Of a DNA stretch of 39,028 nucleotides, positions 32,201-39,028 are shown in pieces; the stretch's first letter is position 1; each line of letters opens with the position of its first letter. The translations under genes were made by a program, and so were the position numbers. The notes beneath the pieces are model-generated. The model ran no database searches. It was not told the origin of the DNA and saw only the letters and a list, made by a program, of their open reading frames with translations. Source of the DNA: Candidatus Stygibacter australis (lineage in GTDB: Bacteria > Cloacimonadota > Cloacimonadia > Cloacimonadales > TCS61); contig JAVCDJ010000030.1 of assembly GCA_030765845.1 (NCBI GenBank), forward strand, positions 1-39,028, written 5' to 3'.

Positions 32201-34323
32201 CCGGGGGTTGATGATTGGGCAGTCAAAGTGAGATCGCTGATATTTTCACTGAAATAACTCGTTAAACTAAGCTGCAGTTCAATTTCTTCTCCCGGACTGG
32301 CCAATCCATCACCATTACCAGTCACATTATCTATCACCTGAAAATCCGCTGAAAAATATTCAATATCATCAGCCAGTTCAAGTTCACTTTGCCAGGGAAC
32401 AAAATTATGTTTACTTACTGTAAGCATCAGTTCACCAGCAGTAAGATCTTCTAAAGAAATCCAGGCAGAACCTGATGCTTCAGAATATACAGATATTGAA
32501 TTCTCCTCTTCATCTAAAAGTGTTACCAGGGCATTTTCAACCGGATATCCACCTGATAATATCTGAACCTCTATTTGAGACATCCCCGGATTTAATTGCT
32601 CAGGACAGACCACACTAAGCTGCTCTGGTACGTCACTCCAAATTTCCATTGCCGGATCTCCCATAAGATTATTCCAGGAAATAAACTGATGCTGAGCGTT
32701 TGCTGGATTAGTGGGGAAATTTATGTACATATTAAGTTTTCCCCGCATCAAACCCATTCCCATGTCCCAATTCTCATCAACGAATAATCCCGTCCAGATT
32801 CCCTGATCAATACAATTATTATACGTGGTATGCGTAAGACTTGTTGCTGTACTGATTGCTGCCACTGCTCCCATAGGATTTGTTGTAGAACCCACCTTCA
32901 GAAAACGTTCACTCATGCAGTCACCATAACTGGCATAAGACCCCGTCGCGCAGGTGAGGAATACAACTACTGGTAACATACTTCCATTAGTAAGGTTATT
33001 TATTGCATTAACACTCCAACCGCTGAAATCACCATGACCGCGATAATTGAAATAAACACAACCCTGATTTAAATTGATGTTTATACTCGAAGAGTAATTG
33101 CCGCTGAACACATTTATAGGATCTATATTGGGAGCTGTGATTGCCATCATATCGTCCACATATAGCTTGGTATCAATACAGGAAGTACCGGACGTGGATG
33201 GATCTCCCACCATTAATGCCCGGTTAAACCAGTTAGTATTTCCCATATATGGTTCTTTCTCATAATTTATTATCTTAGAAATTATACTTGCCAGTTGGGT
33301 TGTTGTATCAAAAGGGATCCTCCCGATAGCTGCATCCGGTAAGATATCATTACCTTCCAGCATCACAAAATCATTATCCGTTTCACCTGTATCTATCCAG
33401 AAACAGGGGATAGTAAAACTGCCATTGGCATCTCCCACCAGGCATACATATTCTGGTGGATTCTCCCAGTCATCATAAGCATCCTGAATATAATTCTGAA
33501 TATTATTTGCTGAATTACCGGCTTGAGAAAGAGAGGCAGTGTGAACTTCAAAACCCTTTTGCTGACGCCAGTCCACCAGGTACTGCAGATAATCTTCCAC
33601 TGTGTTATTATTATAATAGATATATAGGATACAGGGTTTCTGAAATTCTTCTGTTCTTTTGACACTTTCATAATTCACTACAGTTTTACTGTACAACTTA
33701 TCAAAAGCCCGTGAAGGTTTTTTCACCTTTGTAATTTCATTAATTCCCGGTTGATCTTCTGCAAATATCCGCACTGTTATCTGCTGATTGATGATCAGAT
33801 TTCTGCTTAATGCATCATATTGAAAAGGATTGAAGGTTACACGCACCAAACGGTAATCACGCATGATCACAGGCTCTCCTGTCATGGCAGCGGATTCAGG
33901 ATATATGGAATAACTGCCGTAAACATCTTCATTGATCACAAAGCTACGGTCAGGTGGCTGACTTTCAGATTGCAGGTTTTGACGCGGATATAACCTGATT
34001 TCTTCTTCGATTGTCTGCTGAACAGAGATAATTTCAAATCCTATCCTTCCCTGATCCGGTACTGCCACCAAGGTGCTGAAACATGGCACTTCAGGATATC
34101 CAGGTAAGGCATATTCTCCCCCACCAGTAGTGATGATCCGCTGATAACTGTTACCTTCGGCTTCTATTTCCTCTATCTGATAATCAGGAATACTAAACTG
34201 TAATTCAGTTGCTTCCTCATTTTTTACGCATTCAATATTATCAGCCATGAAATTGTTAACACTGTTTGCATTCAGGACAATTATCAGGCTAAATAGTAAA
34301 CATAACATTATCTTTATTTTCAT
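29230..34323 (-). CDS. Giant secreted gingipain-type cysteine peptidase (C25) with T9SS tail
   Basis: This is a 1697-residue protein starting at the third of three clustered codons (TTG 34329, ATG 34326, ATG 34323). I prefer 34323 for its 6-nt spacing from AAGGA and its clean signal peptide (MKIKIMLCLLFSLIIVLNA). Residues about 25-200 look like the C25 propeptide. Residues about 225-570 are the peptidase, with catalytic His430 in NYRGHGDFSGW and Cys458 in VFLTCATGSY, as in gingipains. Ig-like and CARDB-like modules follow. Next is a module with SNGWIS and APFWDDL (about 890-1120), then a jelly-roll module near 1354-1484 (DFESGDFSRFPWETGG) that matches the one in the protein at 5612-7525. The sorting domain is at about 1610-1697 (NYPNPFNPETTFAF). 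The catalytic residues are intact, so it should cleave proteins outside the cell. A sigma-54-like promoter lies just upstream. It is monocistronic. Confidence 0.93.
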   Translation of the reverse strand: MKIKIMLCLLFSLIIVLNANSVNNFMADNIECVKNEEATELQFSIPDYQIEEIEAEGNSYQRIITTGGGEYALPGYPEVPCFSTLVAVPDQGRIGFEIISVQQTIEEEIRLYPRQNLQSESQPPDRSFVINEDVYGSYSIYPESAAMTGEPVIMRDYRLVRVTFNPFQYDALSRNLIINQQITVRIFAEDQPGINEITKVKKPSRAFDKLYSKTVVNYESVKRTEEFQKPCILYIYYNNNTVEDYLQYLVDWRQQKGFEVHTASLSQAGNSANNIQNYIQDAYDDWENPPEYVCLVGDANGSFTIPCFWIDTGETDNDFVMLEGNDILPDAAIGRIPFDTTTQLASIISKIINYEKEPYMGNTNWFNRALMVGDPSTSGTSCIDTKLYVDDMMAITAPNIDPINVFSGNYSSSININLNQGCVYFNYRGHGDFSGWSVNAINNLTNGSMLPVVVFLTCATGSYASYGDCMSERFLKVGSTTNPMGAVAAISTATSLTHTTYNNCIDQGIWTGLFVDENWDMGMGLMRGKLNMYINFPTNPANAQHQFISWNNLMGDPAMEIWSDVPEQLSVVCPEQLNPGMSQIEVQILSGGYPVENALVTLLDEEENSISVYSEASGSAWISLEDLTAGELMLTVSKHNFVPWQSELELADDIEYFSADFQVIDNVTGNGDGLASPGEEIELQLSLTSYFSENISDLTLTAQSSTPGIEFTNNSLDISEIEANGTYTTDPNISLILPDNITGIDDLIIDFTLAGSGEIWTFRYSDTVFAPSLLLEDYELSISGHFDPGEETDLIVYLLNAGQQLASNVNLELASNNPKLVVSDISGYCGQIPSASIGNNFADPFHIIAQSDIIPGTQIELTLHITTPELDHPSVTFLITVGEAGIGDPLGPDGGGYYCYDQSDIGYIDCPEYNWIEIDPVYGGQGTVLNLYDNGNTGDTEVVDIPISFKFYGIDYDEISICSNGWISPGDTGIRDFMNWSIPGPGGPSPMIAPFWDDLITSTGNVCYYHDQVNHTFIVEWSRLRIDYSYSEVTFQAIIYDSDHYPSTGGNSNLLFQYEEFNNDDQGSYGGYYVLHGQFATIGIEDHTSTHGLEYTYNNVYPVQADQLQDGSAIFFTSEPIPYEEAYLVLYGDNVIDSGGDGQIDYGENAEILISLNNIGQGAAENVSAIAALEDDYVILTQDSITYPDIPGGEFLYPETGFEIEVSNDCPDGHLIDLEITVYYNGISFTGNRTYTINAPDLEPGYTFIMNDDNNNQMIDPGESFDLGIVINNTGGAAVFSPIFSAYPMDPALSLGQPSNQLSEIPGSNQSYLIFPASVDNSVEEGDNLEFLLNVDGDFDFNTGFDYAVTVGVSLEDFESGDFSRFPWETGGDADFTISTTSHNGNYAAVSGDIGDNQITWLEVDIITSQPGEIAYWMYVSTESYWDVVSFYIDEIIQDDWSGQTGWMFLEYDLPVGQYTLKWEYEKDIGVEGGSDCFWLDDIQFPAASGNAPEVLLIDTAEFSFELADNATDSAQLGLWNISSFLGQFELRIEPYETSWLSLTPDEGFVTPNETVYVEINCEPQGLESGDYSASIYVSDNFGNESTLPVYLSYTSTPNSDTDIPEVTSFNGNYPNPFNPETTFAFQLAQTQFVNLDIYNIKGQKVKSLASEEFAPGYYTITWNGKDDNNRKLASGIYFSSFRSPQISKYSKLLLLK

Positions 34324-34358
34324 CATCAATCCTTAACTACATTATTTATATAGTTTGT

Positions 34359-34375
34359 AGCAACTTTTATTCCAG
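34359..34375 (-). promoter_or_regulatory. Sigma-54-like (-24/-12) promoter of the C25 peptidase gene
   Basis: On the minus strand CTGGAATAAAAGTTGCT fits YTGGCACGRNNNTTGCW in the essential GG and GC at the exact 10-nt separation, and in TTGCT. It differs at three less critical positions (C, C and G of GCACG). The predicted transcript would start near 34347 and give a 24-nt leader that contains the AAGGA site. Confidence 0.6.
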
Positions 34376-34498
34376 ATAACGAGTTACATAAGATTATATC
34401 GCAAAATACACCATTTTCACTCAATCCAACCCACTTAGCAGGAGTTTTGAACGGTACTCCGGGCAAGACTCCTGGCGACCTGTTATCACTCGTTGTAT

Positions 34499-34552
34499 CA
34501 AGACCATCCCTGGTCTTGTTCTCCTCCCCCACCCAGAGCAAGGATGCTCTGG
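34499..34552. repeat. Two tandem 8-bp hairpins with 4-nt loops
   Basis: CAAGACCA-TCCC-TGGTCTTG (34499-34518) is followed by CCAGAGCA-AGGA-TGCTCTGG (34533-34552). Both have the same stem and loop sizes, 14 nt apart. Neither has a T tract. They lie in a 400-bp spacer upstream of the C25 gene and downstream of the LPP20-like gene, and they look like units of an intergenic repeat. Confidence 0.65.
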
Positions 34553-34598
34553 TTACGCAGAATATATCGGTAGCTTAGCTGGTCTATTCTCCCGCGTA

Positions 34599-34720
34599 TT
34601 CAGTGTGTTCAGTGGTTGATAATTCTTACATTACATTATCTGTAAATCCTACCATTGCGAAGGTTTAGTAATCATTCGCAAGGTATTCTTATCCGTGCTC
34701 ATCCGTGCAATTCGTGGCTA
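34599..34720. repeat. Intergenic short-word direct repeats
   Basis: A decamer-like pair TTCAGTGTG / TTCAGTGGT (about 34599-34617) is followed, at 34691-34720, by three decamers in tandem: ATCCGTGCTC, ATCCGTGCAA, TTCGTGGCTA. No reading frame of substance crosses this part. Confidence 0.55.
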
Positions 34721-34735
34721 CGCTGTTCCATATTC

Positions 34736-36583
34736 CTAATTAGTCACTCTGAAATTGGACAATTTTATTAACTGATTTTCACTCCATTCTGATGGTTGCC
34801 AGCTGCGCACATAGATCATTGGCTCGTCTCCCTTAAAATCCACCAGCAGAAAAAGATAACCTTCATCTGAATAACCCGTGGAAGAATACTGCTGTCGCAT
34901 GGATATGCCATACACATCTTTCTCAGTATTCTTCTGATTAAATTCACAACTGCTGAAACCCAGAAGAATATCCTGCTGCTGCTCAAATATCTGCTCCTGA
35001 CGTAGCATAAAGTCTTGCTTCGTCATTTCCAGATAATCTATTTCCGGTTGTAATTCCGTTTTCCCATACTCATAATTATGCTCTGGTTCACCTTCTTTTA
35101 GCACTCTACCCACTATAATTATAGCTTCTTCAGCAAATATCTGGTTCAAGGTAGCAATATCTCTGTCCAAATATGCGGTTCGGTATTTCTCCAAAAACTT
35201 CACCAGCACCTGCCGATGACGATATGCCTCATCATTATCATGCTGATCATCTTTAAACTTTCCTACGTGATTTTCATATAATCCTGAAAATACACTGAAA
35301 TTTACATCCTGCAAAATACCCTCTTTGTTAAAATCAAGCACCAGGTATTCCATGCCCCGCTGATTTAAACTGGGATAATTGCAATACACCGGTATTGTCC
35401 TGGCTTCCCAGCCTTCATAAGTCTTATTAATGGCATAATTATATTCATTATCTATCACTTCGATCTGATTATATTTACATATTTCAGTCAGCTTATGCTG
35501 CAGAAATTCATCATTTGCATACTTTGTGGCAAAATCACTGTTTTGAAAGCTCTCTATCAAGTCAATTACCGAGCTTGCTATTTCTTTGGTTACCGGACAA
35601 TTATCCTTATCCGTACAACTCAGTTTCAGCTCTGCCTTTTCGTATTGAGGTTTTTGCTCGATAGCATATTTCTCTAACTGCTTTTCTGTTTTTTGGGTTT
35701 TTTCCAGGCTTATTTTACGCTTATTGGTAAAATCCGGTTTGACAATTGCCTCCCAAAGCTGCTCTACTTCTGTCATTTGCCTGCGGTTTCTGGCAAAACG
35801 ATATTGAATTTCCACTTCCAGTTCGTCATAAGTGATGCTGGCACCCGTCAACCGGCAGCACACTCTACCATCCCTTACCTTCTCTCCCACTGGCGAGCCT
35901 TTCACAACATAACTGAATTCCAGCAGCTTCACCGGCTTACCTTCATATTCCACCCGCAGATACACATTCCGGATATTATCCTGTACCATTTTATCCTGCT
36001 CATAAATAAATTTCACATTTTCTATGATCTGCTCAATACGCTCAGCAGCTTCCAACCGCAAATCTTTGCCCTGGTATTCTATCCGCTCCATAGGTATGGA
36101 TTTCATCAATATCAAACTATAATAATACCACTGCAAAGCATTAGAAAGGTTTTGTTTCTCTTCATTTTCCACTGCCTTCTCATACATGGAAAATATTGTC
36201 CGCTTCCGCTCATTATAAATGCTGGCAAGCGAATCCTGATGCAGATAATAAAGCACCTGCCATCCCCCATCTTCCCAGGATTGCAAAGGCTTCAAATTCT
36301 TCAATGTAATCCCCGAATAAGTTCGCATGATCTTTTCCACGCTCTCAGATAATTTACCATTCACTTCCACCTTGGAAGATTCAAAGTCACCTGACACCAT
36401 CACACTGATATTCTGCGACAGCCTTAGAAGCGCCTTATCCTTAGCATCGCCAAGCTCCTTAATACCCTCACTACCCAGCACCTCGCCATAATAATAATCA
36501 CCGCTGCCCTTAATCTCCGCCGGACTTATACAATAACCATAAACAATAATAACTAATACCAAAACTATTAAATACTTCTTCAT
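34736..36583 (-). CDS. Exported LPP20-like protein with C-terminal NTF2/SnoaL-like domain
   Basis: This is a 615-residue protein with an N-terminal export signal (MKKYLIVLVLVIIVYGYC). A Cys at position 18 follows it, but the box (VYGYC) is a poor lipobox, so lipidation is uncertain. Residues about 24-180 resemble the LPP20 / FCB envelope-protein type: KGSGDYYYGEVLGSEG, DAKDKALLRLSQNISVMVS, SLASIYNERKRTIFSMYEKA, SNALQWYYYSLILM. A charged, coiled-coil-prone part follows (about 290-340). Residues about 455-600 look like an NTF2/SnoaL-type fold (VLVKFLEKYRTAYLDRDIAT...FAEEAIIIVGRVL). No catalytic function is evident. It lies 223 bp downstream of the PEGA/SUMF1 gene on the same strand, a pairing that suggests an envelope or surface complex. 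GAGAGAGGTAGG precedes the ATG. Confidence 0.78.
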   Translation of the reverse strand: MKKYLIVLVLVIIVYGYCISPAEIKGSGDYYYGEVLGSEGIKELGDAKDKALLRLSQNISVMVSGDFESSKVEVNGKLSESVEKIMRTYSGITLKNLKPLQSWEDGGWQVLYYLHQDSLASIYNERKRTIFSMYEKAVENEEKQNLSNALQWYYYSLILMKSIPMERIEYQGKDLRLEAAERIEQIIENVKFIYEQDKMVQDNIRNVYLRVEYEGKPVKLLEFSYVVKGSPVGEKVRDGRVCCRLTGASITYDELEVEIQYRFARNRRQMTEVEQLWEAIVKPDFTNKRKISLEKTQKTEKQLEKYAIEQKPQYEKAELKLSCTDKDNCPVTKEIASSVIDLIESFQNSDFATKYANDEFLQHKLTEICKYNQIEVIDNEYNYAINKTYEGWEARTIPVYCNYPSLNQRGMEYLVLDFNKEGILQDVNFSVFSGLYENHVGKFKDDQHDNDEAYRHRQVLVKFLEKYRTAYLDRDIATLNQIFAEEAIIIVGRVLKEGEPEHNYEYGKTELQPEIDYLEMTKQDFMLRQEQIFEQQQDILLGFSSCEFNQKNTEKDVYGISMRQQYSSTGYSDEGYLFLLVDFKGDEPMIYVRSWQPSEWSENQLIKLSNFRVTN

Positions 36584-36624
36584 CCTACCTCTCTCTTATA
36601 TTATTGTCTTATTCCTTCCATTTG

Positions 36625-36649
36625 AACTTGTGCAATTTTTGCACAAGTT
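36625..36649. repeat. Perfect 11-bp hairpin in the spacer between two minus-strand genes
   Basis: AACTTGTGCAA (36625-36635) and TTGCACAAGTT (36639-36649) flank TTT. It lies about 40 nt upstream of the LPP20-like gene start, so it could be an operator or leader hairpin. A terminator of the upstream gene is less likely since no T tract follows. Confidence 0.55.
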
Positions 36650-36730
36650 GACTCTTTTTCCAACTCACCTTCTTCTGGTAACCTGTATTACTCGCTATTT
36701 GCGACCATCCCTGCTCTTGCCTTACATTTA

Positions 36731-36761
36731 ATTTTCAATTTTTCATTTTCCATTTTCAATT
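36731..36761. repeat. Low-complexity word repeat
   Basis: On the minus strand the stretch is made of near-identical words (AATTGAAAATGGAAAATG then AAAAATTGAAAAT). It is another spacer built of short repeated words, as at 7606 and 34691. Confidence 0.5.
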
Positions 36762-36806
36762 ATTCTTCCGTAAATCCTGATTCAGACAATTTCCTTAATC
36801 CTGATC

Positions 36807-38996
36807 CTATTTAGAATTGCAGGCAAGGCGGAAGCCGAGGTGGTCGGGGCTGTAGCCAGGGGAGTAGCAAATGCGATTAGCTATGCGGCAGAAACTGGCA
36901 TTGACGCGCCAGCTACCACCCCGATACTCACGGTCAGAGCCAGAACCTGGACCATGTGGATCATTCTGCGTACCGCTGCTGTAAGCTCCATCCCAATCCC
37001 AGCACCATTCATATACATTGCCACTCATATCATAAATACCCAGCTCATTAGCTTTCTTACGGCCAACACTATGTATTTTATTTCTAGAGTTATTATCATA
37101 CCAGGCTACACTACCAATATCATTACTGCCAGAATACTTATAACCTTTGCTTTTATTACCACCACGTGCTGCATACTCCCATTCAGCCTCTGTTGGCAAT
37201 CGGTAACCATTAGCATTGAAAACACACTTGATATTTTTACCTGAACCAGTATAACAACGATCAAGTCCTTCCTGATCACTCAACTTGTTGCAGAACTCCA
37301 CTGCATCATACCAGCTTACATTTTCTACTGGTGCATCTTTTCCAGTTTGTTTAAACTTAGCAGGATTCTTACCCATCACAGATTCATATTCACTCTGAGT
37401 TACTTCATATTTACCTATATAAAAATCACTCACTGTCACACTATGCACTGGTTTTCCATTATCATCACTACTTGTGCCACCCATCTGGAAAGTGCCACCT
37501 TCCACAAATACCATCCATTCTGGAACATCACTACCTTCTTCCAATGTAACTTGCTTTTGTATAGTTTCATCTGCAGTCAGACGGAATTCCTCTTTATGAG
37601 TTTTATAGCCATCAGCACTAACAATCAGTTCATATTCCCCTACTGGCACATCAGTAAAAGTCTTCCTGCCAATTGAAGCATAATGCTCCCCTGCATCTCC
37701 TGTAAGTTCTATCTTTGCATCTGCGGGAATGCACATCACCTGGATCACACCTGTCTGCACTTCCGGATACATCTCTATTGTCTCTTCTGCTTTAGGTTTA
37801 AGGGTAATTACACGCTTTAATGGCTCAACTTTGGGCATTGTTACCTCAATTTCTAATACTTGAGGTGCTACTTTCTTATTAGAAACTCCACCCTTGTAAC
37901 TCTCTCCCTTAAATTTAACTGTCGCGTTGTCATGGGTTTTCACCGTCAATATTGCTGCAATATCTTCTGGATATAGTTCAAATACTTTCACCTCTTCCTT
38001 CTTCAATGTATAAGTTTCTTCAATGGTTTCGCAAAATTCCTGTTCGATCTTAAAATTTATGGTTTGAGGAAGCAACAAAAGTTTATCAATTCCTCCTTTA
38101 TAATCATTTCCATTAAGTTTCACAGTCGCATTGGGATTGGTATTCACCGTCAGCGTAGCTCTAATATCAGTCAGTTTATAATGCTTCTTAGTTTCAGGCT
38201 CAATGATCGTGATCTGCTCATTAATAGTTTCATAGTTTTCTTTTTCGATCCGAATAGTATAAGTGCCGGCATCATAGAAACTTTCCAGCGGAGTTACGCC
38301 CATTTTCATATTACCGTCAATAGTAACTGACGCTCCCTCAGGTTCAGATGTTATTTTCACAACAGCCGGCATCGCTGGCACTAACTCAAAATGGAAGGAA
38401 TTATTAATTACTGACACCTCTTCCGTAATTGATTGAGTTGCAAAGCCATCCTTAGTAATTCTAATTACCCGTTCTCCCTGATTCACACTTATAGTCAGCA
38501 TTTTATTTTGTGTAGTTCCCAGTAATTCGTCATCAATAAATATATCTGCACCAGATTGATTACTGGTAATAACAACCGGTATCTGCTCAGCTTTCTTCTC
38601 ACCTGTAAGTTTCAGATGATAAACATCCCCAGATTTTACACTGTTTATCCCAAAGGATGAAAGCACTACTTTCAAAGGCTCAAAACCTTCGGCATGCACA
38701 TCAATAGCCCGTTCACCGGGTGATACATACACATTCCATCTGCCCATTGCCGGATTAGTGATCTTGCCCACTGCCCCGTTCCAGGGACGAAAATCCATAT
38801 CAACATCCAGATCAGTGATAAATGAAACCAGAGCTGCCTGATTTTTATTAGCATCCAGTTTATCACCAGGCACGATCTCGCCCGTTGCCCGGATTGCCTT
38901 ACCCACAATAGAAAGCTGATTTAATTCCTGACCTGACAAAATACTGATTGAAAGCCCTATTAACAAAATAAAAACTAAATATTTATTACTTATCAT
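36807..38996 (-). CDS. PEGA-repeat protein with C-terminal SUMF1/FGE-fold domain and DGR-like variable end
   Basis: This is a 729-residue protein with a signal peptide (MISNKYLVFILLIGLSISILSG). Several PEGA/PEGA-like modules follow (about 140-210, 212-275, 285-345, 348-410, 413-482; for example ITSEPEGASVTIDGNMKMGV). Residues about 488-729 are a formylglycine-generating-enzyme-like (SUMF1, C-type-lectin) domain: FVEGGTFQMGG, YEVTQSEYESVMGKNPAKF, PVENVSWYDAVEFCNKLS, GYRLPTEAEWEYAARGG, DMSGNVYEWCWDW, RGGSW, GFRLA. Of the two active-site cysteines of true FGE only the second is kept (Cys703); the first position is Val698, so the oxidase reaction is unlikely and a binding role fits better. The last 35 codons show a DGR-like pattern (see the entry at 36810). 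GGGGGAT precedes the ATG. It ends 223 nt before the LPP20-like gene. Confidence 0.9.
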   Translation of the reverse strand: MISNKYLVFILLIGLSISILSGQELNQLSIVGKAIRATGEIVPGDKLDANKNQAALVSFITDLDVDMDFRPWNGAVGKITNPAMGRWNVYVSPGERAIDVHAEGFEPLKVVLSSFGINSVKSGDVYHLKLTGEKKAEQIPVVITSNQSGADIFIDDELLGTTQNKMLTISVNQGERVIRITKDGFATQSITEEVSVINNSFHFELVPAMPAVVKITSEPEGASVTIDGNMKMGVTPLESFYDAGTYTIRIEKENYETINEQITIIEPETKKHYKLTDIRATLTVNTNPNATVKLNGNDYKGGIDKLLLLPQTINFKIEQEFCETIEETYTLKKEEVKVFELYPEDIAAILTVKTHDNATVKFKGESYKGGVSNKKVAPQVLEIEVTMPKVEPLKRVITLKPKAEETIEMYPEVQTGVIQVMCIPADAKIELTGDAGEHYASIGRKTFTDVPVGEYELIVSADGYKTHKEEFRLTADETIQKQVTLEEGSDVPEWMVFVEGGTFQMGGTSSDDNGKPVHSVTVSDFYIGKYEVTQSEYESVMGKNPAKFKQTGKDAPVENVSWYDAVEFCNKLSDQEGLDRCYTGSGKNIKCVFNANGYRLPTEAEWEYAARGGNKSKGYKYSGSNDIGSVAWYDNNSRNKIHSVGRKKANELGIYDMSGNVYEWCWDWDGAYSSGTQNDPHGPGSGSDREYRGGSWRVNASFCRIANRICYSPGYSPDHLGFRLACNSK
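36810..36925 (-). other. Candidate DGR variable region (3' end of the SUMF1-fold gene)
   Basis: Between fixed residues (RGGSW, NA, CR, A-NR, SP, GFRLA) lie short blocks of seemingly free residues: RV (697-698), SF (701-702), I705, ICY (709-711), GYS (714-716), DHL (718-720). In minus-strand codons these are cgc gtc, agt ttc, ata, att tgc tac, ggc tac agc, gac cac ctc. Eleven of 14 end in C. That is what adenine-specific mutagenesis of AAC codons in a template repeat gives (AAC to NNC). The stretch is also clearly richer in GC than the rest of the gene. No template repeat or reverse transcriptase is in this window, so the system, if present, would act from elsewhere. Confidence 0.5.
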
Positions 38997-39028
38997 CCAT
39001 CCCCCATAAAAAAACGCATTCTCAATGT

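Noticed and set aside
35693-36352. 219-codon open frame on the plus strand inside the LPP20-like gene
   Set aside because: It lies antisense to a gene with good start signals and family features, and its composition (many Phe, His, Ile) is that of a reverse-strand shadow.
36584-36806. Search for a DGR template repeat directly downstream of the variable region
   Set aside because: The spacer holds a hairpin and low-complexity words but no near-copy of the variable region, and no reverse transcriptase frame is present anywhere in the window.

Overview
The window looks like a piece of an AT-rich chromosome from an uncultivated FCB-group bacterium. Candidatus Cloacimonadota is my best guess, by inference from protein style only; there is no rRNA or tRNA here to place it. 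The main reason is that seven intact proteins end in the same roughly 90-residue tail (YPNPFNP-type start, a conserved IYNIKGQKV-like strand, SGVYFY and a final Lys). This is the FlgD-like / type IX secretion (T9SS) sorting domain typical of secreted and surface proteins in this group.

Layout. 1-1609: end of a secreted endonuclease I with a lamin-tail domain and a C-terminal dockerin instead of a sorting tail. 1674-10256: three minus-strand secreted multidomain proteins, the last a C45-type Ntn hydrolase. 10257-11236: gene-free spacer with hairpins and a dispersed-repeat-like stretch. 11237-14128: internally duplicated beta-helix/PKD protein. 14221-14718: flavodoxin (minus). 14857-18524: a secreted protein followed by a TPR + sigma-54 activator (AAA+, Fis HTH). 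18516-18772: minus-strand relic of a sensor protein. 19019-22852: two DUF3857/transglutaminase-like paralogues, the first with a complete catalytic triad and the second without. 22853-24502: a rearranged stretch with palindromes, a well-formed sigma-54 promoter, two small ORFs and an in-frame chimera of a sorting tail with a truncated copy of the TPR regulator. 24573-26228: GLUG-repeat surface protein. 26302-29173: soluble metabolic genes (HAD phosphatase, BtpA-like protein, Ldh2-family dehydrogenase). 29230-34323: a very large gingipain-type (C25) peptidase behind a second sigma-54-like promoter. 34736-38996: an LPP20-like envelope protein and a PEGA + SUMF1/FGE-fold protein whose last 35 codons look like the variable region of a diversity-generating retroelement (DGR).

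How the genes may work together. Most of the window is export and cell-surface business: nuclease, peptidase, hydrolase and adhesin-like proteins. The sigma-54 activator at 16425, its truncated relative at 23939-24502, and -24/-12 elements at 23545-23561 (plus) and 34359-34375 (minus) suggest that part of this surface repertoire is sigma-54 controlled. Seven other transcription starts carry a TTGAC box 56-69 nt before the start codon, which fits the housekeeping sigma factor.

The most interesting points are the DGR-like variable C-terminus (36810-36925), the sigma-54 signals with their duplicated and decayed regulator module, the pseudoenzyme next to an active transglutaminase-like protein, and the intergenic repeats made of short tandem words and long perfect palindromes. 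No database search was run. All names rest on motifs read by eye.
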